NCBI GenBank assembly: GCA_028275195.1
Contig: JAPWVC010000004.1
Coordinates: forward strand, 1-28,964
Direction: 5' to 3'
Length of the DNA stretch: 28,964 nt
Origin: Candidatus Acetothermia bacterium
GTDB lineage: Bacteria; Bipolaricaulota; Bipolaricaulia; RBG-16-55-9; JANLFV01
A model generated the notes under the pieces. That model did no database searches. It was not told the DNA's origin and worked only from the letters and a program-made list of their open reading frames with translations. Below are positions 22,204-28,964 of the stretch, piece after piece (position 1 is the stretch's first letter; each line of letters opens with the position of its first letter). The position numbers were made by a program, and so were the translations under genes.

Positions 22204-23270
22204 TAAAGAGGAGGCCCTCACGAGTTGTCCGGGTCGGAGGAGTCCCCCTCGGCGGGGGGAACCCGATCCGGGTCCAGTCGATGGCTAACACCGACACCAG
22301 GGATGTCGAGGCCACGGTCGCCCAAATCAAGCGGCTCGAGCTGGCGGGCTGCGAGCTCGTCCGGGTCGCGGTCCCGGACATGGAGGCCGCCTCGAGGCTG
22401 GGGGAGATCAAGCGGCGGATCTCCATCCCCTTAATCGCGGACATCCATTACAACTACAAGCTGGCGCTCAGAGCCCTCGCGGAGGGGATCGATAAGCTCC
22501 GCCTCAATCCGGGGAACATCACCAAGCGGGAGCAAATCGAGGAGATCGTCCATGCTGCCCTTGACCGAGGGGTCCCGATCCGCGTGGGGGTCAATGCCGG
22601 CTCTCTGCCTCAGGATATCCTTGTTAAGTATGAGGGGCCGACGCCGGAGGGATTGGTCGAGGCGGCCCTGAGGGAGATCGAGATCCTCGAGGGCCTCGGC
22701 TTCTTCGAGATCGTCGTCTCCCTCAAGGCGAGCGAGGTCCCAATGATGGTCGAGGCCTACCGCCTCTTCGCTAAGGAGCGGGACTATCCCCTGCACCTGG
22801 GGGTGACCGAGGCCGGGGGCGGGGAGGCAGGGATCGTGAAGTCAGCGATCGGGATCGGGACGCTCCTTGGGGAGGGGCTAGGCGATACCATTAGGGTCTC
22901 GCTCACCGGCGACCCAGTCCGGGAGGTCGAGGTGGCCTACGAGATCTTGAAGGCCCTGGGCCTCCGCCGCCGAGGGGTGGAGATCGTCTCTTGCCCCACC
23001 TGCGGGCGGACCCAGATTAACCTTGAGAGGATCGCCAACGAGGTCCGGGAGAGATTAAAAGAGCTTGTAGCTCCCCCGATCAAGATCGCCCTCATGGGCT
23101 GCGCCGTCAACGGCTTGGGCGAGGCCGGGCGGGCCGAGATCGGGCTCGTGGGGAGCCGCGGCGCGGGGACCATCTACCTCCGGGGGAAGATGGTCAAGCG
23201 GGTCCCTGAGGCAGAGATCGTCGAGGAGATCGTGGCACTCGCCCTCGATTATGAAGAGGCTCGGCCCTGA
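22200..23270 (+). CDS. ispG: 4-hydroxy-3-methylbut-2-enyl diphosphate synthase (IspG/GcpE)
   Basis: Catalyses the reductive ring opening of MEcPP to HMBPP in the MEP isoprenoid pathway. The 356-residue protein starts with the TIM-barrel block PIRVQSMANTDTRDVEATV, then PLIADIHYNYKLAL and KLRLNPGNI, and ends with the Fe-S domain: C265 and C268 (SCPTCGRTQINL), C301 (MGCAVNGLGEAG) and the fourth ligand E308. Length is that of the compact bacterial form. This gene is strong evidence for a bacterium rather than an archaeon. It overlaps miaB by 4 nt and dinG by 20 nt. Confidence 0.96.
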   Translation: MIKRRPSRVVRVGGVPLGGGNPIRVQSMANTDTRDVEATVAQIKRLELAGCELVRVAVPDMEAASRLGEIKRRISIPLIADIHYNYKLALRALAEGIDKLRLNPGNITKREQIEEIVHAALDRGVPIRVGVNAGSLPQDILVKYEGPTPEGLVEAALREIEILEGLGFFEIVVSLKASEVPMMVEAYRLFAKERDYPLHLGVTEAGGGEAGIVKSAIGIGTLLGEGLGDTIRVSLTGDPVREVEVAYEILKALGLRRRGVEIVSCPTCGRTQINLERIANEVRERLKELVAPPIKIALMGCAVNGLGEAGRAEIGLVGSRGAGTIYLRGKMVKRVPEAEIVEEIVALALDYEEARP

Positions 23271-26169
23271 GCTGCTCCACGAGCTAGGCTTGGACGAGTT
23301 CGTGGCCCTGGACCTCGAGACCACCGGCCTCGACCCACAAACGGCGGAGATCCTCGAGCTCGGGGCCGTCCGGTTCGTCGCCGGGGAGCCGAAAGAGCGG
23401 TTCAGCGCGCTCGTCCGCCCCGCAGGGCCCATCCCTGATGAGATCGTTGAGCTGACGGGGATTACACCAGTCGAGTTAGAGAGGGCTCCCCCGCTCGAGG
23501 CCCTCCTCCCCCATTTCCTTGAATTCCTCGTTGAAAAGAGGCTCGTAGCCCACAATGCCCCCTTCGATTGGGCCTTCCTCGAGGCGGCGGCCGCAAGGTC
23601 AGCCCTGGGAGAGGTGCCCCCGCGCGCAAGGTGGCTCGATACCCTCGCGATCGCCCGGGCCCTCTATCCCAGGCTCTATAGCCATAAGCTGGAAGCAGTG
23701 GCCGGCGAGCTCGGCCTCCCACTGAGCCGACTCCACCGCGCTGCGGCGGACGCCGAGCGGGTCGGCCTCATCTTGCTGAAGCTCCTCGAGCGAGGGCTCG
23801 AGGTCGGACCGGCGGCCCTGGAGAGCCTGATCCTCCTGAGCCCTCCGGAGTTGAGCCCCTTCTTCAAGGGGCTTTTGGCCTATCGCCGGAGCCGTGGCCT
23901 CCTCGGCCCGTCCCGGTCCCAACGCCAGCCCAGGCCAGGCCGCCCGCCAAAATGGGAGCCCAGGCCGAGCGCGAGGATCGGGAATGAGGGCTTCCGGCTT
24001 GACCCCGATAGGGTCGAGCGGCTCTTCAAGGCCGATGGGCCTCTCGCTCCTCGGCTCCCCTCCTTCAGCGAGCGGCCAGAGCAGATGGCTATGGCCCGCG
24101 AGGTCGCTCAAGCCTTCAACGACTCCTGCTTCTTGATCGCCGAGGCCGGGACTGGGACGGGGAAGTCCTTCGCTTACCTTGTCCCGGCGATCCTCTGGGC
24201 CAGAGGGCGGGGCGAGCGGGTGATCGTCTCGACCAATACGAAGAATCTACAGGATCAGCTCTTCACCAAGGACCTCCCACTCCTCCGCGAGGCGCTGGGG
24301 GACTTCCAGGCCATCCTCCTCAAGGGGCGAGGGAACTATATCTGCCTCCACAAGTGGGAGGCCCTCCTCGAGGGGGCCAGCCAGCTCGGCCTCTTCGAGA
24401 CCGAGGCCTCGCTCGCGCTCGCCATCCCCGTCTGGCTCGAGGAGACCTCGACCGGGGACCTCACGGAGAATAGCGCCTTCTGGAGGGCCGAAAGGGCCAG
24501 AGAGCTTGCTGCTCGACTCGTCGATGATCCCGCCTACTGCCTCGGCCGGAATTGCCACCTCTATGAGAGCTGCTTCTCCCTCGCGGCCCGCCGCGCCGCC
24601 CGCGAGGCCGAGCTTGTGATCGTCAATCATGCTCTCCTCCTCGCCGACCTGGAGTATGAGCTCCTCGGGGAATATAAGTATCTAATCGTCGATGAGGCCC
24701 ACAACCTCGAAGAGGCCGCGAGCGAGGCCCTTACCCGCCGGCTCGCCTTCTGGGAGGTAAACGGCCTGCTCGAGGAGCTCTCTCACCAGATGAAGGGCCG
24801 GCCCGGACTGATCGGGCTCTTCCCCGCGGTCCTCGAGTGGGCTGGGACCGGCAAGGGCAGGGCTCGGGGCCGACGGGGGGACCTCCTCGAGCTGGCCGAG
24901 GAGGGGAATGGGCTGGTCGAGGGGCTCCGCAGCCTGAGCCGGGAGTTCTTCACCGCTCTGACCACCTCTCTCCGGGAGGCCGAGGGGTTGAAGCCAGAAG
25001 ATTACCCCCTCGAATACCCGAGGAAGGGGAGCTTCGGGCCGGAGCTCTTCCTCAGGCTAAATGATGAGCAACGGGAGCTCCGGGCCAGCCTGCTCCTGCT
25101 TGAAGGGGTGCTAGAGCGGCTCCGAGTGGGCCTGGAGCGGCTGGCTAGCGGCGAGGGCAGGGAGGCCCAGGCCCATCTCCAGGCGAGCCGGCTCGCGGCC
25201 CGGGCGGCCGCGGACCTCGCTTGGGTCGAGCAGCTCGAGGGGCTCCTGGCCTCGATGAGCGCCGCTGAGGAAGAGGAGTCTGTCTATTGGTTTGAGCTCC
25301 CCGTGGAGGCTGACCGCTTCGCCACCCTCTATGCCACGCCCCTAGGGGTCGCTGACCTCCTCTATGAGCGGCTCTTCCAGCGCCTTGAGGCTGGGATCTT
25401 CACCTCAGCGACGCTCACGGTCGCCGGCGACTTCCACTACCTCGAGAGGCAGCTCGGGCTGGACCGCCTCCCTCAGGAGAGGCTCCGGGCCCGCTCCTTC
25501 GGCGAGCCCTTCGACTACCGAAGGCAGGCCCTCCTCGCCGTCCCGGAGTTCCTCCCCCAGCCGGACGATGAGGAATTCCACTCCAGGCTGGCCGAGCTGC
25601 TCCAGGAGCTGGCAGAGTATCTAGGCCGGAAGATGATGGTCCTCTTCACCTCCTACAAGGCCTTACAACAGGTCCGGCGGGAGCTCCAGGCCGCAGGAGT
25701 GAGGGAGCTCTTCGTCCAAGAGCTGGAGGGGAGCCGGACCCAGCTCATGGAGGGGTTCAAGCGGAGCCCGACCAGGCGGGCGATCCTCCTCGGGACGAGC
25801 TCCTTCTGGGAGGGGGTCGACCTCCCCGGGGAGAGCCTGGAGGTCCTCGTCCTCACCCGTCTCCCATTCGCCGTCCCCGATGAGCCGCTGGCCAAGGCCC
25901 GGGCGGACCGAGTCAAGGCCGCGGGCGGGAACCCCTTCCAGGACTACTTCCTCCCCCAGGCAGTCCTCAAGCTCCGCCAGGGGTTCGGGAGACTGATCCG
26001 GACCGCTCAAGACCGTGGGGCCGTGATCATCGCCGACAACCGGATCATCCATCAGCGCTATGGCCGCTCGTTCATGGAGTCATTGCCGATCCGCCCCATA
26101 ACCTTTTATACTCCGAGCCGGCTCATCGTCGAGCTAGGGGAGTTCTTCGCCCAGAGGGGTGAGGTATGA
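23251..26169 (+). CDS. dinG: DinG-family Fe-S helicase with N-terminal DEDDh exonuclease
   Basis: A 972-residue superfamily 2 DNA helicase. Residues about 15-180 form a DnaQ-like exonuclease with all motifs: D21/E23 (DLETTGLD), D106 (HNAPFDW), H162 and D167 (HRAAADA). The helicase has Walker A AGTGTGKS (about 299-306), DEAH (481-484), motif V region GTSSFWEGVDLPG and motif VI QGFGRLIRT. Four cysteines (C365; C430-x4-C435-x5-C441) have the spacing of the Fe-S cluster of E. coli DinG/XPD. In Firmicutes the exonuclease-fused DinG often lacks the cluster, so having both is notable. Likely unwinds DNA forks, R-loops or damaged DNA. Start overlaps ispG by 20 nt without a clear Shine-Dalgarno sequence; stop overlaps proS (ATGA). 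Confidence 0.92.
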   Translation: MKRLGPELLHELGLDEFVALDLETTGLDPQTAEILELGAVRFVAGEPKERFSALVRPAGPIPDEIVELTGITPVELERAPPLEALLPHFLEFLVEKRLVAHNAPFDWAFLEAAAARSALGEVPPRARWLDTLAIARALYPRLYSHKLEAVAGELGLPLSRLHRAAADAERVGLILLKLLERGLEVGPAALESLILLSPPELSPFFKGLLAYRRSRGLLGPSRSQRQPRPGRPPKWEPRPSARIGNEGFRLDPDRVERLFKADGPLAPRLPSFSERPEQMAMAREVAQAFNDSCFLIAEAGTGTGKSFAYLVPAILWARGRGERVIVSTNTKNLQDQLFTKDLPLLREALGDFQAILLKGRGNYICLHKWEALLEGASQLGLFETEASLALAIPVWLEETSTGDLTENSAFWRAERARELAARLVDDPAYCLGRNCHLYESCFSLAARRAAREAELVIVNHALLLADLEYELLGEYKYLIVDEAHNLEEAASEALTRRLAFWEVNGLLEELSHQMKGRPGLIGLFPAVLEWAGTGKGRARGRRGDLLELAEEGNGLVEGLRSLSREFFTALTTSLREAEGLKPEDYPLEYPRKGSFGPELFLRLNDEQRELRASLLLLEGVLERLRVGLERLASGEGREAQAHLQASRLAARAAADLAWVEQLEGLLASMSAAEEEESVYWFELPVEADRFATLYATPLGVADLLYERLFQRLEAGIFTSATLTVAGDFHYLERQLGLDRLPQERLRARSFGEPFDYRRQALLAVPEFLPQPDDEEFHSRLAELLQELAEYLGRKMMVLFTSYKALQQVRRELQAAGVRELFVQELEGSRTQLMEGFKRSPTRRAILLGTSSFWEGVDLPGESLEVLVLTRLPFAVPDEPLAKARADRVKAAGGNPFQDYFLPQAVLKLRQGFGRLIRTAQDRGAVIIADNRIIHQRYGRSFMESLPIRPITFYTPSRLIVELGEFFAQRGEV

Positions 26170-27878
26170 GGCTCTCTCAATACTTCCTCCCGACACTCAA
26201 GGAGGAGCCCAAGGAGGCCGAAATGGCCTCCCATAAGCTCCTGCTCCGGGCCGGGCTGATCCGCCCGCTCGCGGCCGGGATCTATACTTATCTGCCACTG
26301 GGCTGGCGGGTCCTCAAGAAGATTGAGCAGATCGTCCGGGAAGAGATGGACGCGATCGGGGGGCAAGAGCTGCACATGCCGATCGCCCACCCAGCGGAGC
26401 TGTGGGAAGAGACCGGCCGGCTCGCCGACTTCGGGCCACAGTTAGTCCACTTCAAGGACCGGGCGGCCAGGGAGTTCGTCCTCGGCCCGACCCACGAGGA
26501 GGTGATCACTGACCTGGCGCGGCGGGAGATCCGGAGCTATCGCCAGCTTCCCCTGATGCTCTACCAGATCCAGACGAAGTTCCGAGATGAGCCCCGCCCG
26601 AGAGGCGGCTTAATCCGGGTCCGGGAGTTCACGATGAAGGACGGCTACAGCTTCCACGAGAGCTTCGAGGACCTCGACCGTTACTATCCCAAGGTCTACC
26701 AAGCCTACCTGAACATCTTCCGCCGCTGCGGCCTCGAGCCGGTCCCGGTCGAAGCCGACCCTGGCCTGATGGGCGGGACCGGCTCGCATGAGTTCATGCT
26801 CCCCAACGAATCCGGGGAGGACACCTTCGTCCAATGCGGCCAGTGCGATTACGCCGCGAACCTGGCCGCCGCAAAGGCAGAGCGCGAATCTTACGACCAA
26901 GAGGAGGAGTTGCCACTGGAGGAGGTCGCGACCCCCGACTGCTGGTCGATCGCCGCAGTCGCGGACTTCCTCGGGATCCCGCAGTGGAAGACGGCTAAGG
27001 CCGTCTTCTACAAGGCAGGGGAGGAGCTCGTCTTCGCCGTGATCCGCGGGGACCTGGAGGTCAATGAGGCCAAGCTGGCCCGGGTCCTGGGGAGGGCCGA
27101 CTTCCGCCCAGCGACCGAGGCGGAGATCATCGAGTTCGGTGCAGTTCCCGGCTATGCCTCGCCGATCGGGTTGAGCGATCCTCGGCTCAGGGTGATCGTC
27201 GATGAGTCGATCCCCAAGGTGCGGAACCTCGTGGTTGGGGCGAATAAGGAGGGATATCACCTCCGGAATGTCAACTTCCCCCGGGACTTCCGCGCCGAGG
27301 TCGCGGATATCGCTCTCGTGCGCGAGGGCGACCGCTGCCCCAAATGCGGCGGGCCACTGGAGATCAGGCGGGCGATCGAGCTCGGGCACATCTTCAAGCT
27401 GGGGACCAAATACAGTGAGGCCCTGGGGGCGACCTTCCTCGACCGCGGAGGCGAAGCGAGGCCATTCGTGATGGGCTGCTACGGGATCGGGCTGGGGCGG
27501 CTGATGGCCGCGGTCATCGAGGCCCACCACGATGAGAAGGGGATCATCTGGCCGGCCGCGATCGCCCCATTCCAGGTCATCATCCTGGTCTTGAACAGCG
27601 CCGATCCGGCCCAGACCGAGCTGGGCGAGCGGCTCTATGAGGGGCTTTCTCGGGAGTTCGAGGTCCTCTACGACGACCGGGAGGAGAGCGCGGGGTTCAA
27701 GTTCAACGATGCCGACCTCATCGGGATCCCTGTGCAAGTGATCGTCGGGTCCCAGGGGCTGAGCACGGGGGAGATCGAGGTCCGCCGCCGGGCTGGTGGG
27801 AACCGGCGAATCGAGCTAGCCTCAGGATTGGAACGAGTAGTAGCCGCGATCCGCGAGGAGCTACAGCGGGGCGCTTGA
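26166..27878 (+). CDS. proS: Prolyl-tRNA synthetase, bacterial (ProS type 1, with insertion domain)
   Basis: Class II synthetase charging tRNA-Pro. The 570-residue length and order (catalytic core, insertion domain, core, anticodon domain) fit bacterial ProS. Motif 1 lies in the GGQELHMPIAHP region, motif 2 is FRDEPRPRGGLIRVREFTMK, and motif 3 is GCYGIGLGRLMAAVIE. The editing-type insertion domain spans about 225-385 (includes AKAVFYKAGEELVFAVI). A CxxC pair (RCPKCGGPL) precedes motif 3. The anticodon domain ends at RREELQRGA-like C-terminus. ATG preceded by GGGGTGAGG. Last gene of the miaB operon. Its stop codon lies inside the -35 box of the next promoter. Confidence 0.96.
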   Translation: MRLSQYFLPTLKEEPKEAEMASHKLLLRAGLIRPLAAGIYTYLPLGWRVLKKIEQIVREEMDAIGGQELHMPIAHPAELWEETGRLADFGPQLVHFKDRAAREFVLGPTHEEVITDLARREIRSYRQLPLMLYQIQTKFRDEPRPRGGLIRVREFTMKDGYSFHESFEDLDRYYPKVYQAYLNIFRRCGLEPVPVEADPGLMGGTGSHEFMLPNESGEDTFVQCGQCDYAANLAAAKAERESYDQEEELPLEEVATPDCWSIAAVADFLGIPQWKTAKAVFYKAGEELVFAVIRGDLEVNEAKLARVLGRADFRPATEAEIIEFGAVPGYASPIGLSDPRLRVIVDESIPKVRNLVVGANKEGYHLRNVNFPRDFRAEVADIALVREGDRCPKCGGPLEIRRAIELGHIFKLGTKYSEALGATFLDRGGEARPFVMGCYGIGLGRLMAAVIEAHHDEKGIIWPAAIAPFQVIILVLNSADPAQTELGERLYEGLSREFEVLYDDREESAGFKFNDADLIGIPVQVIVGSQGLSTGEIEVRRRAGGNRRIELASGLERVVAAIREELQRGA

Positions 27879-27904
27879 CAGCGGCGTTTCCTCGGTGGTA
27901 TAAT
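27875..27904 (+). promoter_or_regulatory. Consensus sigma-70 promoter for the glycosyltransferase-rho unit
   Basis: TTGACA (27875-27880), 18-nt spacer, TATAAT (27899-27904): both hexamers exact. The -35 box embeds the proS TGA stop (27876-27878). Expected start near 27911, leaving a leader of about 30 nt with no Shine-Dalgarno motif before the ATG at 27941. Confidence 0.85.
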
Positions 27905-27940
27905 CAGCCGGGAATCCAACCGCTGACAGATTATCTCCCG

Positions 27941-28609
27941 ATGAAGGTTTCAGCGATAGTCCCTGCCTATAATGAAGCCGAGAGGATCGGTCCGGTTCTC
28001 CAGGCCCTCCTTGGCGCAGAGAAGGTCGATGAGGTCATCGTCGTCGATGACGGCTCGACCGACAATACTGCCGAGGTGGCCAAGAGCTATGGGGTGGAGG
28101 TCCTCTCCCTCCCGAGGAACATGGGGAAGGCCGCGGCCCTCGATCACGGGGTCAAGCTCGCCAAGAACGATGTCTTCCTCTTCCTCGACGCTGATCTGGT
28201 CGGCCTCCGCCCGGAGCATATCGATCGGATGATCGAGGCCTACGAGCGGAAGAGCCTCTACATGGTGATCGGGGTCTTCAAGGAGGGGCGGCTCAATACG
28301 GACCTCTCCCAGGTGATCGCACCCTACCTCTCGGGCCAGCGGGTCCTGAACCGTGACCTCTGGGAGAGGGTGAGGAAGCACGAGCGGATGGACTTCGGGG
28401 TGGAGATGGCCCTCACCAAGTTGGCCCTCAAGGAGGGCTGGGAGGAGGAACGGGTGGAGTTGAACGGCGTGACTCATGTGATGAAGGAGGAGAAAAGGGG
28501 CTTCCCTCAGGGGCTGGTCGACCGGCTGAAGATGTATGGCGACATCTTAAGGTCGGTCTTCACCAGGGTCGAGAGCGGCTCAAAGACCGAGGGGAAGGGC
28601 TCGGAGTAG
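27941..28609 (+). CDS. Family 2 glycosyltransferase
   Basis: A 222-residue GT-A fold enzyme with no membrane segment. It has the opening KVSAIVPAYNEAERIGPVL, the nucleotide-binding VIVVDDGSTDNTAEVA, a GKAAALDHGV block and the metal-binding DAD in FLFLDADLVGL. The acceptor domain after residue 110 is short. GT2 members transfer sugars to lipids or polysaccharides; the donor and acceptor cannot be deduced. The ATG at 27941 was chosen because the in-frame TTG at 27875 lies within the promoter. It is followed 19 nt later by rho. Confidence 0.88.
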   Translation: MKVSAIVPAYNEAERIGPVLQALLGAEKVDEVIVVDDGSTDNTAEVAKSYGVEVLSLPRNMGKAAALDHGVKLAKNDVFLFLDADLVGLRPEHIDRMIEAYERKSLYMVIGVFKEGRLNTDLSQVIAPYLSGQRVLNRDLWERVRKHERMDFGVEMALTKLALKEGWEEERVELNGVTHVMKEEKRGFPQGLVDRLKMYGDILRSVFTRVESGSKTEGKGSE

Positions 28610-28628
28610 GGCAATGAGGAGGTGAAGA

Positions 28629-28964
28629 GTGGAGACGAGCATCGCCGAACTGAAGGCAATGGATGTGGACCGGCTTAAGGAGCTGGCCGAGCAATATGGG
28701 GTCGGGCAGATCCGCCCGCGAAAGGAAGACCTGGTCCTGGCGATCCTCAAGGGGCAGGCCCAGGAGAAGGGGCTCCTCTTCGCCGAAGGGGTCTTAGAGA
28801 TCCTCCCCGATGGCTACGGTTTCCTCCGCGATAGCTCCTGCCTCCCGGGGAAGAACGACATCTATGTCTCGCCGTCGCAGATCAAGCGGTTCGGCTTAAA
28901 AAGCGGGGACATCGTGAGCGGCCAGGTCCGCCCCCCGAAGGAGGATGAGAAATACTATGCCTTG
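28629..28964 (+). CDS. rho: Transcription termination factor Rho, N-terminal part (3' partial)
   Basis: Only the first 112 residues are in the window. They contain the Rho N-terminal helical domain (IAELKAMDVDRLKELAEQYG) and the start of the cold-shock-like RNA-binding domain (GVLEILPDGYGFLRDSSCLP, DIYVSPSQIKRFGLKSGD, VSGQVRPPKEDEKYYAL), both typical. Rho is the RNA-dependent ATPase that ends transcription. The GTG start has GAGGAGGTG about 5 nt upstream. The ATPase domain lies beyond the window edge. It follows a GT2 glycosyltransferase by 19 nt. Confidence 0.93.
   Translation, partial: METSIAELKAMDVDRLKELAEQYGVGQIRPRKEDLVLAILKGQAQEKGLLFAEGVLEILPDGYGFLRDSSCLPGKNDIYVSPSQIKRFGLKSGDIVSGQVRPPKEDEKYYAL

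Noticed and set aside
1..28964. Archaeal origin of the contig, suggested by Pus10
   Set aside because: IspG, MiaB, GlmM, Rho, MscS with bacterial gene organisation and sigma-70 promoters all point to a bacterium.
1..28964. CRISPR arrays, tRNA or rRNA genes
   Set aside because: No regularly spaced direct repeats and no tRNA- or rRNA-like sequences were seen on either strand by reading.

Overview
The window is a GC-rich, densely coded bacterial segment. Evidence for a bacterium: an MEP-pathway ispG, miaB, glmM, rho, bacterial-type proS and trpS, and several near-consensus sigma-70 promoters (TTGACA/TATAAT, 17-18 nt spacers). A deep-branching thermophile-like lineage such as Bipolaricaulota/OP1 would fit the GC content, the archaeal-type Pus10 and the glyA-gcvT fusion, but that placement is inference. 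Signal peptides plus two beta-barrel-like secreted proteins hint at an outer membrane.

Layout. 1-4.5 kb: a secreted coiled-coil protein, an archaeal/eukaryal-type tRNA pseudouridine synthase Pus10 (minus strand), a DUF4015-type glycosidase-like protein and two barrel-like secreted proteins. 4.58-6.03 kb: a perfect-consensus promoter driving a 17-residue Lys/Gly-rich mini-ORF, a strong stem-loop and an ArsB/NhaD/SLC13-type permease. 6.0-7.1 kb: trpS (minus), preceded by a small overlapping leader ORF containing a Trp codon. 7.2-12.5 kb: a one-carbon operon holding an unrecognised nucleotidyltransferase-like protein, a SHMT / half-GcvT / GcvT fusion of 1109 residues, and a NIF3-family protein. 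12.5-14.9 kb (minus): a tightly overlapping four-gene set of an octopine-dehydrogenase-like remnant, MscS, an asparagine-synthetase-like remnant and a LapA-like membrane protein. Both remnants look like head-to-tail joins lacking the middle of the protein. 14.9-15.4 kb: a frameshifted IS4-type transposase relic. 15.4-18.2 kb: a very divergent stand-alone PurH transformylase-like protein and a secreted Vgb-like beta-propeller. 18.2-20.8 kb: an aconitase-family small subunit, a left-handed beta-helix acyltransferase-like protein and GlmM. 20.85-27.9 kb: one operon, miaB-ispG-dinG-proS, from a clear promoter. 27.9 kb to the end: a GT2 glycosyltransferase and the start of rho, which runs off the window.

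The most unusual items are Pus10 in a bacterial context, the three-part SHMT/GcvT fusion, the mini-ORF with an ideal promoter and ribosome binding site, the trpS leader ORF, the two internally deleted neighbours, and a recurring arrangement in which a -10 box lies only about 9-12 nt before the start codon, implying leaderless mRNAs. No rRNA, tRNA or CRISPR array was seen.
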